From Variovorax paradoxus (GTDB taxonomy: Bacteria > Pseudomonadota > Gammaproteobacteria > Burkholderiales > Burkholderiaceae_C), in NCBI RefSeq assembly GCF_022009635.1, contig NZ_CP091716.1, positions 945,001-1,009,000 on the forward strand: a stretch of DNA of 64,000 nucleotides. The letters run 5' to 3'. Under the pieces are notes generated by a model. It had not been told where the DNA came from. It worked only from the letters and a program-made list of their open reading frames with translations, and made no database searches. The translations under genes were made by a program, and so were the position numbers. Shown piece by piece: positions 8,027 through 16,793 of this stretch (positions are counted from its first letter, which is position 1; each line of letters opens with the position of its first letter).

Positions 8027-9760
8027 ATGACTGCCACGCCAGACACCCTGTACCGCACGCCCTTCGAATCCGGCAACGGCAACCGGACCGCCACCTGGGC
8101 CGAATGCATCGCCTTCTACGAGCAGCTGGCCGCGCGGTTCCCGGGCGTGCTGCAGTGGCGTCGGATCGGCGTGTCGGACACCGGCGTGCCGATGCATGCC
8201 GGCGTGGTCACGGCCGACGGCGTGTTCGACCGCGAGACCCTGCAGCGGCAGCGCCGCCCGGTGTTCTTCAACAACAACGGCATCCACCCCGGCGAGCCCG
8301 AGGGCATCGACGCCTGCATGGCGCTGGTGCGCGACTTCTGCCTCCAGCCCGAGCGGCTGGCGGCGCTGGGCGACACGGTGTTCCTGTTCATTCCGGTCTA
8401 CAACGTGGACGGCTGCATCGACCGCCAGAACACCTCGCGCGTGAACCAGCTCGGGCCCGAGTCCTTCGGCTTTCGCGGCAACGGCCGGCACCTGGACCTG
8501 AACCGCGACTTCATCAAGTGCGACAGCCTCGCCGCGCAGGTGTTCAACAGATTCTTCACCGCGTGGGACCCGGACGTGATGGTCGACACCCACACCTCCA
8601 ATGGCGCGGACTACGCCTGCACCATGACGCTGATCCCGACGCAGCCCGACAAGCTGGGCGGGGGGCTGGGCGACTTCCTGCGCGAGCGCATGCTGCCCGC
8701 GATCTACGGCGGCATGGACCGGCGCGGCTGGCCCACCTGCCCGTACGTGAACCTGCTGGCCGAGACGCCGGACGACGGCATCGAGGACTTTCTCGACCTG
8801 CCGCGTTTTTCCACCGGCTACGCAGCGCTGCATCACACCATCGGCTTCATGCCCGAGACCCACATGCTCAAGCCCTTCGCCGACCGCGTGGCGTCGATGC
8901 GCACGCTGGTCGAGGTGGTGCTGGAGTTCACCCTGGCGAATGCCGCGCGCATCCAGTCGCTGCGCCGAGACGCCCGGGCCGCCGCCGCGAAGCAGGCACG
9001 CTGGCCGCTGACATGGCGCAACGACCACGACCGGCCGGCCAGCCTGCGCTTCAGGGGCTACCAGGCCGTGCGCACGCCCAGCAAACTGGGCAACTACGAA
9101 CGCCTGGCCTACGACCGCAACCAGCCGTGGGAGAAGGACATCGTCCACTTCGACCGCTGCGTGGAAGACATCGCGGTCACCGCGCCCCGTGGCTACCTGG
9201 TGCCCCAGGCCTGGCGCGAAGTCATCGAGCGCCTGCAATGGAACGGCGTCGCGATGCAGCCCCTCGAAGCCGACCAGCTCTTCGACGCGGCCCGCGTGTA
9301 CCGCGTGCAGGACGTGGCCTCGCGCCCCAACGCCTACGAAGGCCACATGTTCCATGACCGGGTGACGCTTGCATCGCACACGGAGCCCTTCCAGGCGCGC
9401 GCGGGCGACATGTGGGTGCCGCTGGACCAGCCCGGTGCCCGCTACGCGGTCGAGACGCTGGAGCCCGAGGCCCACGACAGCTTCTTTCGCTGGGGCTTCT
9501 TCAACAGCGTGCTCGAGAAGAAGGAAGCCTTCTCCGCCTACGTGTTCGAGGACACGGCGCTGCGGATGCTGCGGGACGAACCAGAGCTCAGCCGCCGCTT
9601 CGAGGAATGGAAGGCCGCGAACCCCGGCAAGCTGTCCGACCAGGGCGCCGTGCTGGGCTTCCTGTTCGCGCATGGCAAGCGCCATGCGGAGGCGGGGTGG
9701 CGGCGGTATCCGGTGGTGGCGCTGATGCAGTCCGTGCCGCTGCTCACTGCGCGACCCTGA
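8027..9760 (+). CDS. M14-family metallopeptidase (carboxypeptidase-like)
   Basis: A 577-residue protein whose N-terminal half is an M14 zinc peptidase. H87 and E90 in GIHPGEPEG and H189 in VDTHTSNG are the expected zinc ligands, N159-R160 in LDLNRDF match the substrate-carboxylate binding pair, and E277 in MPETHMLKPF fits the catalytic glutamate. Residues about 330-577 form a C-terminal region I do not recognise. No signal peptide is visible, so it should act in the cytoplasm. The position 13 bases behind a peptide-type importer suggests it cleaves the imported compound. M14 members also include deacylases and amidases, so a non-peptide amide is possible. Start ATG 8027 follows CGGAG at 8014-8018. 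Its end overlaps the convergent LysR gene by 17 bases. Confidence 0.85.
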   Translation: MTATPDTLYRTPFESGNGNRTATWAECIAFYEQLAARFPGVLQWRRIGVSDTGVPMHAGVVTADGVFDRETLQRQRRPVFFNNNGIHPGEPEGIDACMALVRDFCLQPERLAALGDTVFLFIPVYNVDGCIDRQNTSRVNQLGPESFGFRGNGRHLDLNRDFIKCDSLAAQVFNRFFTAWDPDVMVDTHTSNGADYACTMTLIPTQPDKLGGGLGDFLRERMLPAIYGGMDRRGWPTCPYVNLLAETPDDGIEDFLDLPRFSTGYAALHHTIGFMPETHMLKPFADRVASMRTLVEVVLEFTLANAARIQSLRRDARAAAAKQARWPLTWRNDHDRPASLRFRGYQAVRTPSKLGNYERLAYDRNQPWEKDIVHFDRCVEDIAVTAPRGYLVPQAWREVIERLQWNGVAMQPLEADQLFDAARVYRVQDVASRPNAYEGHMFHDRVTLASHTEPFQARAGDMWVPLDQPGARYAVETLEPEAHDSFFRWGFFNSVLEKKEAFSAYVFEDTALRMLRDEPELSRRFEEWKAANPGKLSDQGAVLGFLFAHGKRHAEAGWRRYPVVALMQSVPLLTARP

Positions 9761-10661
9761 ACCCCGGCAGCGCGTGCATGCGCGCGCGCAAGGCTTCCAC
9801 GAACGCGGTGACGCGCGCCGGCCGGTACAGCCCCGGCGGCAGCGCGACATGCACGCCGATCGGCTCCAGCCACCAGTTCGGCAGCACGCGCTTGAGGCGG
9901 CCGGCCTGCATGTCGTCGTGGCACATCCACGGCGCCGCCGCGCCGATGCCCGCGCCGTTGAGCACCGCGCGATAGCTCGCCAGCAGGCTGTCGGTGCGGA
10001 TGGGCGTGTCCAGCGCCACGATGCGTGAACGCCCGCCGCGGTCGATCAGGCGCACATTGCCCGTCACGTAGGGCACCAGTCCCACGCACGGCAGCTGCGG
10101 CAGCCGCGCCAGCGTGACCGGGCCGGTGCGCTTGAGCAGCTCCGGCGTGGCGATGAGCACGCGCTCCATGCGCCCGAGCGGGCGGCACACCAGCCCGGGG
10201 TCGCGAACCTCGCCCACGCACACCCAGCATTCGGCGCCCGAGGCCGCGAGATCGACCACGCGGTCGGTCAGCGTGAGCTCGACCCGCAACTGCGGATGCG
10301 CGGCGCGCAGGTCGGTCACCGCGTCGGTCAGGAAGCCGGTGCCGTAGCCCGAGGGGCCGATGACGCGCAGCGTGCCTTCGGGCCGGCTCTGTCCGCCCAG
10401 CAGCCGCTGCGACAGGCCCGACCAGCGGTCGGTGAGGTCGTGCGCCTCCGCCAGCAGCGAGCGGCCCTCGTCGGTGAGCGAGAAGTTGGCGGTGTTGCGG
10501 ATGGCCAGCTTGCAGCCCAGCAGGCGCTCCAGCTCCAGCAGGCGGCGGCTTACCGTGGGCTGCGTGGTGCCCAGCAGGCGCGCAGCCTTGCTGAGCGATC
10601 CGCTCTCGCCGATCTTGATGAAAGTGTCCAGCAGGTCGAGCCGGTCGTGGGTGTTCTTCAT
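9744..10661 (-). CDS. LysR-family transcriptional regulator
   Basis: A 305-residue LTTR. The N-terminal winged helix-turn-helix includes LDLLDTFIKIGESGSLSK and TTQPTVSRRLLELERLLG; the remainder is the effector-binding domain. The start at 10661 (MKNTHDR) gives the standard spacing before the HTH; the frame is open further upstream across the promoter but without similarity. It is transcribed away from the aminotransferase gene, the classic arrangement for an LTTR that controls the divergent operon, and two 12-bp direct repeats lie in the 103-bp gap. The inducer is unknown, probably a substrate of the neighbouring pathway. Confidence 0.93.
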   Translation of the reverse strand: MKNTHDRLDLLDTFIKIGESGSLSKAARLLGTTQPTVSRRLLELERLLGCKLAIRNTANFSLTDEGRSLLAEAHDLTDRWSGLSQRLLGGQSRPEGTLRVIGPSGYGTGFLTDAVTDLRAAHPQLRVELTLTDRVVDLAASGAECWVCVGEVRDPGLVCRPLGRMERVLIATPELLKRTGPVTLARLPQLPCVGLVPYVTGNVRLIDRGGRSRIVALDTPIRTDSLLASYRAVLNGAGIGAAAPWMCHDDMQAGRLKRVLPNWWLEPIGVHVALPPGLYRPARVTAFVEALRARMHALPGFRVAQ

Positions 10662-10664
10662 GCG

Positions 10665-10700
10665 CCATACGTATAGCACTTCATCGTTCCATACGTCTAC
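10665..10700. promoter_or_regulatory. Direct repeats in the LysR/aminotransferase divergent promoter
   Basis: CCATACGTATAG (10665-10676) and CCATACGTCTAC (10689-10700) agree at 10 of 12 positions and start 24 bases apart. The first contains the palindrome ATACGTAT. They begin 4 bases upstream of the LysR start codon and end 64 bases before the aminotransferase ATG. Such repeats in a divergent gap are plausible LTTR binding sites; this is inferred from position. Confidence 0.4.
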
Positions 10701-10764
10701 CCATGTCGGCGGCCTCTGCCTATCGTCGGGCCCGTTCAAGACACATGCGAATGGATATTCCCCG

Positions 10765-12177
10765 ATGAGCGCCACGATCGAAGACACCGCCCGCACCGTG
10801 GGCGACACGCCCAAGGGCGGCTCCGTGCTCGGCTTCTATGCCGCCAAGGGCACGCCCCGGCCGCCGCGCATCGCGCGCGGCGAAGGCATCTACCTGTGGG
10901 ACGCGGGCGGGCGCCGCTTCCTCGACGCCACCGCCGGCGCGGTGGTCGCCAACATCGGCCACGGCAACCCGCGCGTGCTGGCGGCCATGCAGGCGCAGGC
11001 CGCGCAAGTCACCTTTGCCTATCCGCGCTTCTTCGAGAGCGAGCACAGCATCGAGCTGGCGGACCGCGTGTGCGCGCTGGCGGGCGAGGGCTTCGACCGG
11101 GCCTTCTTCGTTTCCGGCGGCTCGGAGGCCAACGAGTCGGCCATCAAGCTGGCGCGGCAGTACGCGGTGGTCTCGGGCCAGCCGCGCCGCGCCAAGGTCA
11201 TCTCGCGCAACCCCAGCTACCACGGCTCCACGCTCGGCGCGCTGGCCGTCACGGGCGACGCGCACACGCAGGCCATCTACGGCCCGATGGTGCGCGAGAT
11301 GCCGAAGGTGCAGGCGCCGCTGTCGTACCGCGTGCCCGATGGCCACACCGCCGAGTCGCACGCCGTGGCCTGCGCCGACGAACTCGAGGCCGCCATCGTG
11401 CGCGAGGGGCCCGACACCGTGCTGGCCTTCATCCTGGAGCCCATCGGCGGGCTGTCGACCGGCGCGGTGGTGTCGCCGGCGGCTTACTTCGAGCGCGTGC
11501 GGCAGATCTGCGACCGCCACGGCGTGCTGCTGATCTACGACGAGATCATGAGCGGCGCAGGCCGCACCGGCGCCTTTCTGGCCGCGCACCACTGGGCCGG
11601 CGCGCGGCCCGACCTGGTCACGCTGGCCAAGGGCCTGGCGGCGGGCTACACGCCGCTGGGCGCGCTGCTGGCGCCCGACCGCATCGTCGACGCTGTCGCG
11701 GGCAGCGGCGGCTTCGTGCATGGCCACACCTACTTCACCAATCCGCTGTCGTGCGCGGTGGCCAACGCGGTGGTCGGCGAGGTGATCCGGCAGGACCTGG
11801 TGAGCCGCGCGCGCGACATGGGCGAGCTGCTGATGGCCCGCCTGCGCGAAGTGGCCGAGCGCTCCCCCATCGTGGGCGACGTGCGCGGCAAAGGGCTCTT
11901 CACCGCCATCGAGATCGTGGCCGACAAGGCGACGAAGCGGCAATTGCCGGCCAGCTTCAATGCGCCGGCGCGCCTCACCGAGCACGGGCTGAAGCACGGC
12001 ATCGCGCTGTACAACCGGCGCGCGAACCTGGGGGCGTTCGGCGACTTCCAGATGATCACGCCGCCGCTGACCATCACGCCCGCCGAGATCGACGAGCTGG
12101 CCGACCTGCTGGCGCTTTCGCTGCGCGGCCTGGCCGACGAGATCGCGGCCAAGGGCCTGGCCACCTCGGCGCAATGA
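10765..12177 (+). CDS. Class III aminotransferase (PLP-dependent, omega-transaminase type)
   Basis: A 470-residue fold-type I PLP enzyme. D259 in LIYDEIMSG binds the pyridine nitrogen and K289 in LVTLAKGLAAGY should form the Schiff base; SGGSEANESAIKLARQY at about 117-133 is the phosphate-binding region. Class III members move amino groups from omega-amines or beta-amino acids to pyruvate or 2-oxoglutarate. The ATG at 10765 begins MSATIEDTAR; the frame is open far upstream but through the promoter region. Its TGA overlaps the ATG of the DMFase-like gene, so the two are likely translated in step. In this context it may process an amine released by the neighbouring amidohydrolase; the precise substrate is not predictable. 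Confidence 0.92.
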   Translation: MSATIEDTARTVGDTPKGGSVLGFYAAKGTPRPPRIARGEGIYLWDAGGRRFLDATAGAVVANIGHGNPRVLAAMQAQAAQVTFAYPRFFESEHSIELADRVCALAGEGFDRAFFVSGGSEANESAIKLARQYAVVSGQPRRAKVISRNPSYHGSTLGALAVTGDAHTQAIYGPMVREMPKVQAPLSYRVPDGHTAESHAVACADELEAAIVREGPDTVLAFILEPIGGLSTGAVVSPAAYFERVRQICDRHGVLLIYDEIMSGAGRTGAFLAAHHWAGARPDLVTLAKGLAAGYTPLGALLAPDRIVDAVAGSGGFVHGHTYFTNPLSCAVANAVVGEVIRQDLVSRARDMGELLMARLREVAERSPIVGDVRGKGLFTAIEIVADKATKRQLPASFNAPARLTEHGLKHGIALYNRRANLGAFGDFQMITPPLTITPAEIDELADLLALSLRGLADEIAAKGLATSAQ

Positions 12178-14516
12178 CGCAAGCCGCGATGCCGCAACCG
12201 ATTCCGCCGCACCGCGCGCTGCAAGTGCCCGGCGTGCATGGCTACACCGACCGCAAGAGCGTGGCCGCCGGCGAGGTGGTGCGCTTTCACCTGAGCAGCG
12301 ACGTGCCCTATGCGCTGTCGGTGTGCCAGCTCGGCCCCGATGTCGAAGGCCGCACGGCCGACACCGTGCTGCACGCCTTCGCGCCTTCGGCCGCGCGCGC
12401 GCATCCGATCCACCCCGGCTCCTACGTGCAGGTGGCGCGCGGGCTCGACCAGCCGCTGCGCGCGCTCACGCTGGAATGCTGGGTGCAGCCGTGGAGCATC
12501 GGCGCGCGGCAGAGCGTGATCGGGCAGTACGACCTGCCGGGCGCGTGTGGCTACGGCCTTTTCATCGACGAAGCCGGGCGCGCGGTGTTTTACCTGGGCG
12601 ACGGCGGCGCGTTCCGCGCGCAGGGCCAGCTCGCGGGGGGCACGCTGCGGCCCAAGCGCTGGCACCACCTGGTCGCCACGTGGGACGGCGAAGAGACCGT
12701 GCTGTGGATCGACGGCGAAGCGGTCGCGCGCGGCCGGTGGACCGGCCCGCTGCAGCCGGGCCGCGCCCCGCTGCGCCTGGGCGGCAGCGGCATCGACGGC
12801 CTGGCGGATGCGTTCCTGGAGGGCGACATCGTCATGCCCGCGATCTATTCGCACGCATTGCAGCCGGCCGAGGTGCGGGCGCGTTTCGCCGACCGCGGCC
12901 TGCACACGCCGCGCGGGCGCACGGTGCTGGCCTGCTGGCCGCTGCGCGAGGAGCGCGGCGACACCGTGGCCGACGCCAGCGGCCACCAGCGCACCGGACG
13001 CATCGTCAACCACGGCACCTGGATGATCGTCGGCCCGGCCTTCGAGCCGCGGCGTGTGAACGAGTTCTCCGACGAAGGCTACGACCCGCTGGCCGATCCC
13101 ACGCGCGGCCACGGCCTGCGGCTGGCGAGCGACGACCTGTACGACTGCCGCTGGCCCGAGAGCCATGCCTTTCGCATTCCGCCGGATGCGAAGTCCGGCG
13201 TGTACGTGGGCCGCGTGCGCTACCTGCTGGACGGCGAACCCGCCGAGTACGACATCGCCTTCATCGTGCGCCGCGCCGCGCACCGGGCTCCCGCGCCGGT
13301 GCTGGTGCTGTGCGCCACCAACAGCTGGCTGGCCTATGCCAGCACGCCTTTCGCGAAAAACACGGCCAGCGACCCGGTGTGGCCGCGGCGCTCCACCGGC
13401 CTGGAGAACAGCCACCCCGAGGCGCCGGCCTACAGCAGCTACACCTACCACCGGGGCGGCCAGCCGACCTACCAGGTGGGGCTGCGCATGCCCTGGCCCA
13501 ACGCCAGCCCCAACGCCCTCTACGACCCGGCCGACGCGGGCTTCTGCCAGTGGACCCGGCTGGAGCGCCGGCTGCACGTGTGGCTGGACCAGGCAGGCTA
13601 CGACCACGACGTGGTGAGCGACCTCGACCTGCACCGCGACCCGGGCCTGCTGAAGGCCTACAGGACCGTGATCGTCAACGGCCACAGCGAGTACTGGTCG
13701 CTGCCCGCCTGCGACGGGCTCGACGACTACCTGTGCGGCGGCGGCACGGCCATCGTGCTGTCGGGCAACACCATGTACCTGCGCGTGAGCTACAACGAAG
13801 AGGGCACGGTGATGGAGCAGCGCAAGGTGCTCGGCGCGAACGACGAGGACAGCGAGGAGGCCGCCAGGGTGCGTCCGCCCGCCGGCCCGTACGGCGAGCA
13901 GTACCACTCGCAGGACTGGGCGCGCGGCGGCCACTTCAGGCAGGCCGGGCGCTCGTGCGCCGAGCTCATCGGGCTGGAGTCGGCGGGCTGGGCCTTCGCC
14001 GACGGTGGCGACTTCGGCGTCTACCACGCCACGCAGCCGGAGCACTTCCTGTTCACGCAGCCGCATGCGCTGGGGCTGAGCGAGGGCGCGACCTTCGGCC
14101 ACGGGCCGGGCGGCGGCCTGCCGCGCGCCATCGGCCACGAGTGGGACCTGAGCGTGGCGACGCTGCGCCGCATGACGCATGCGCTGCCGGAAGGCCAGCA
14201 GCTGCCCGAGCCGCAGCGCGGCATCGAGGTCATCGCGCAGGGGCGGCGCCACCGGCCGGGCCGGCTCGACGCCTATCTCGACTACTTCTCGAACGTGACC
14301 GAGTCGCTGGACGGGCTCTCGGCCGAGATGATCTATTGGGAACGCCCCCGGGGCGGCCGCGTGTTCAACGCCGGCGCCGTGGGCGCGAGCTGGGTGCTCG
14401 GCGTCGATCCCTGTTTCGAAGGGGTGCTGCGCAACGTGCTGCATCACTTCGGCGTTCGCCCCGCAACGGGCGCGGACCTTGCAGTTCAACCATCCCTGGA
14501 GCACGAAGCACCATGA
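12174..14516 (+). CDS. N,N-dimethylformamidase large-subunit homologue with LamG-like domain
   Basis: A 780-residue protein resembling the large (beta) subunit of N,N-dimethylformamidase. Residues about 90-240 form a LamG/concanavalin-like sandwich (LTLECWVQPW, WHHLVATWDG, LWIDGEAVARG). The C-terminal catalytic region carries NSWLAY (Y388), YSSYTYHRGG (Y425) and NGHSEYW (E506). As I recall the Paracoccus structure, iron is held by two tyrosines and a glutamate; the 81-residue gap between Y425 and E506 equals the gap recalled there. The small helical subunit of DMFase is not encoded nearby. Start ATG 12174 overlaps the aminotransferase stop, and the end overlaps the transporter start. Amidohydrolase activity on an N-substituted amide is inferred; dimethylformamide itself is not assured. 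Confidence 0.75.
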   Translation: MTQAAMPQPIPPHRALQVPGVHGYTDRKSVAAGEVVRFHLSSDVPYALSVCQLGPDVEGRTADTVLHAFAPSAARAHPIHPGSYVQVARGLDQPLRALTLECWVQPWSIGARQSVIGQYDLPGACGYGLFIDEAGRAVFYLGDGGAFRAQGQLAGGTLRPKRWHHLVATWDGEETVLWIDGEAVARGRWTGPLQPGRAPLRLGGSGIDGLADAFLEGDIVMPAIYSHALQPAEVRARFADRGLHTPRGRTVLACWPLREERGDTVADASGHQRTGRIVNHGTWMIVGPAFEPRRVNEFSDEGYDPLADPTRGHGLRLASDDLYDCRWPESHAFRIPPDAKSGVYVGRVRYLLDGEPAEYDIAFIVRRAAHRAPAPVLVLCATNSWLAYASTPFAKNTASDPVWPRRSTGLENSHPEAPAYSSYTYHRGGQPTYQVGLRMPWPNASPNALYDPADAGFCQWTRLERRLHVWLDQAGYDHDVVSDLDLHRDPGLLKAYRTVIVNGHSEYWSLPACDGLDDYLCGGGTAIVLSGNTMYLRVSYNEEGTVMEQRKVLGANDEDSEEAARVRPPAGPYGEQYHSQDWARGGHFRQAGRSCAELIGLESAGWAFADGGDFGVYHATQPEHFLFTQPHALGLSEGATFGHGPGGGLPRAIGHEWDLSVATLRRMTHALPEGQQLPEPQRGIEVIAQGRRHRPGRLDAYLDYFSNVTESLDGLSAEMIYWERPRGGRVFNAGAVGASWVLGVDPCFEGVLRNVLHHFGVRPATGADLAVQPSLEHEAP

Positions 14517-15808
14517 GCACACTCGCCCCACGCGCCGCCGAGCTTTCCGACCCCGCCGAGCCTGCCTCCCGGCAGAGCACGCTGCGGGTCATCACCGCCA
14601 TCTCCATCGGCAATGCCCTGGAATGGTTCGAGATCGTGATCTACGGCTTTCTCGCCGTGACCATCTCCAAGCTGTTCTTTCCCGCCGAGAACGACACCGT
14701 GTCGCTGCTCATCACGCTGGGCACCTTCGGCGTGACCTTCGTGATGCGCCCGGTCGGCTCGCTGGTGCTCGGTGCCTATGCCGACGCCAGGGGGCGCAAG
14801 AACGCGCTGACGCTGTCGATGGCGCTCATGCTGCTCGGCACGCTGCTGATCGCGGTGTCGCCGACCTTCGCGCAGATCGGGCTGTGGGCGCCGGGGCTCG
14901 TGATCCTCGCGCGGCTGCTGCAGGGCTTCGCGGCCGGCGGCGAGTTCGGCAGCGCCACCGCGCTGCTGGCCGAGCAGGACCCGCGCCGGCGCGGCTTCTT
15001 CTCGAGCTGGCAGTTCGCGAGCCAGGGCATCACCACCTTCCTGGCGGCGGGCTTCGGCATGGGGCTCAACGCGCTGCTCACGCCCGAGCAGCTGCTGTCC
15101 TGGGGCTGGCGCATTCCGTTCTTCTTCGGCCTGCTGATCGGGCCGGCGGGCCTGTACATCCGCCGCCACCTGGACGAAGGCATGGAGTTCAAGCGCGCGG
15201 CCCAGGAAGCCACGCCGGTGCGCACCACGCTGGTGGACCAGCGCGGGCGCACGCTGGCGGCGATGGGGCTCATCATCCTCGCGACCATCGTGGCCTACAC
15301 GGGCCTGTTCATGCCGACCTTCGCGGTGCGCCAGCTGGGCCTGCCGCCGTCGATGGCCTTCGCCGGCACCTTCTGGTTCGGCGTGCTGCAGTTCGCGCTG
15401 GTGCCGCTGTTCGGCAGCATGTCGGACCGGGTGGGGCGCGTGGTCATCATGCGCGGCGCCGCGCTGGTCATGCTGGTGATGATCGTGCCGCTGTTCTACC
15501 TGCTGGTGAACCATCCGTCGGTGCCGGCGCTGATGCTGGCGCTCACCGCCATGGGCGTGGTGGCCTCGGCCTACTGGGGCCCCATTTCCGCGGCCATGTC
15601 GGAGCTGTTCCCGGCGGCCACGCGGGGCACCGGCCTGTCGGTCAGCTACAGCTTCGGCGTGGCGATCTTCGGCGGCTTCGCGCCCTTCATCAGCGCCTGG
15701 CTCATCACCGCCACGGGCAGCAAGATCGCGCCGGCCTTCTACGTGGGCTTCGGCGTGCTGGTGAGCCTGGCAGCGCTGCGAGCGGCCCGCCGGTACGGCG
15801 TGAAATAG
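14513..15808 (+). CDS. MFS transporter, metabolite:H+ symporter (MHS) type
   Basis: A 431-residue, 12-segment major facilitator. The opening GNALEWFEIVIYGFLAVTI is typical of the MHS group (ProP, KgtP, ShiA relatives), followed by RPVGSLVLGAYADARGRKNAL, the loop 2-3 motif, and LARLLQGFAAGGEFGSA, the segment 4 motif. Such proteins import organic acids, betaines or related solutes with protons. The ATG at 14513 overlaps the stop of the DMFase-like gene by 4 bases, making this the third gene of a coupled set. It probably imports the substrate of the pathway. Confidence 0.9.
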   Translation: MSTLAPRAAELSDPAEPASRQSTLRVITAISIGNALEWFEIVIYGFLAVTISKLFFPAENDTVSLLITLGTFGVTFVMRPVGSLVLGAYADARGRKNALTLSMALMLLGTLLIAVSPTFAQIGLWAPGLVILARLLQGFAAGGEFGSATALLAEQDPRRRGFFSSWQFASQGITTFLAAGFGMGLNALLTPEQLLSWGWRIPFFFGLLIGPAGLYIRRHLDEGMEFKRAAQEATPVRTTLVDQRGRTLAAMGLIILATIVAYTGLFMPTFAVRQLGLPPSMAFAGTFWFGVLQFALVPLFGSMSDRVGRVVIMRGAALVMLVMIVPLFYLLVNHPSVPALMLALTAMGVVASAYWGPISAAMSELFPAATRGTGLSVSYSFGVAIFGGFAPFISAWLITATGSKIAPAFYVGFGVLVSLAALRAARRYGVK

Positions 15809-15875
15809 CAGTTTTCTCCAAGTCGCGGCGGCGCGCCGTGCCTACGCTGCGGTCATCCCACGACTTTCCGAACGG

Positions 15876-16724
15876 ATGACCATGCGAGCCAGCGACGACC
15901 GACGACAACAGAAGACCGAAGCCTTTCACCGGCTCCATGCGGGGCCCGCCCCGCTGGTTCTCGTGAACGCCTGGGACGCCGCCAGCGCCCGCATCGTCGA
16001 GCGGGCCGGCGCGAAGGCCATCGGCACCACCAGCGCCGGCATGGCCTGGTCGCTCGGGTATGCGGACGGCGAGCGCATGCCCGCGAATGAACTGATCGCG
16101 GCCTGCGCGCGCATCTGCCGGGTGGCTTCCGTGCCGGTCAGCGTGGACATCGAGCGCGGCTTCGACGACAGCGCGCGGGCGGTGTGCGAGGTGGCCGGCG
16201 CGCTCATCGGCATGGGCGCGGCCGGCATCAACATCGAGGACGGCACGCGGCCGGGCACGCGCGAACTGGCGACGCCGGAAGTACTGTGCGAGCGCATCGC
16301 CGCGATACGCAAGCTCGATGCGCGCTTTTTCATCAACGCGCGCACCAACGCCTACTTCGTGCCCTGGGACGACCCGGCGGCGCGCTTCGACGAGGCGCTG
16401 CGCCGCGCGCGGCTCTACGCGGCGGCGGGCGCGGACGGCATCTTCGTGCCCGGCATGTCCAGCCCCGACGAGATCGCGAAGCTGGCCGACGCCGTGCGCC
16501 TGCCCTTGAACGTGTACGCGGGCCATGCGGGCGCGCCACCTGTCGATGCGCTTGCGCGAGCCGGCGCGCGGCGCATCAGCCTGGGCTGCGGCCCGTTGCA
16601 ATCGGCGCTGGGGCTCGTGGGCCGCATCGCCGGCGAAGCCTTCGCGCAAGGCCGCTTCGACGCGATGGGCGAGGGCATGCTGTCGGTCGGCGAGATCAAC
16701 GGGCTCTTTCCCGCGACCTCCTGA
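15876..16724 (+). CDS. Isocitrate lyase/PEP mutase superfamily protein
   Basis: A 282-residue TIM-barrel enzyme of the PEP mutase/isocitrate lyase superfamily. Visible family elements are LVNAWDAASARIVERAGAKA at the N-terminus, the metal-site region VSVDIERGF (more often D-[IL]-E-x-G-Y-G), GAAGINIEDG and FINARTNAYF. Superfamily members make or break C-C or C-P bonds in oxo-acids; this subgroup is mostly uncharacterised, so no reaction is assigned. It lies 67 bases after the MHS transporter and 69 before bioM, on the same strand, and could belong to either unit or neither. ATG 15882 is an alternative start. Confidence 0.82.
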   Translation: MTMRASDDRRQQKTEAFHRLHAGPAPLVLVNAWDAASARIVERAGAKAIGTTSAGMAWSLGYADGERMPANELIAACARICRVASVPVSVDIERGFDDSARAVCEVAGALIGMGAAGINIEDGTRPGTRELATPEVLCERIAAIRKLDARFFINARTNAYFVPWDDPAARFDEALRRARLYAAAGADGIFVPGMSSPDEIAKLADAVRLPLNVYAGHAGAPPVDALARAGARRISLGCGPLQSALGLVGRIAGEAFAQGRFDAMGEGMLSVGEINGLFPATS

Positions 16725-16793
16725 GGCGCCTGCCGCCGGGGCGGCTTCGGGTACAGTGGGCGCCCCTTGCCGCAGCCGACCCCGCCCGAAACC

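Noticed and set aside
11730..14531. 933-residue reading frame on the minus strand opposite the DMFase-like gene
   Set aside because: It is histidine-, arginine- and alanine-rich without any domain and lies antisense to a well-supported gene; typical by-product of high GC.
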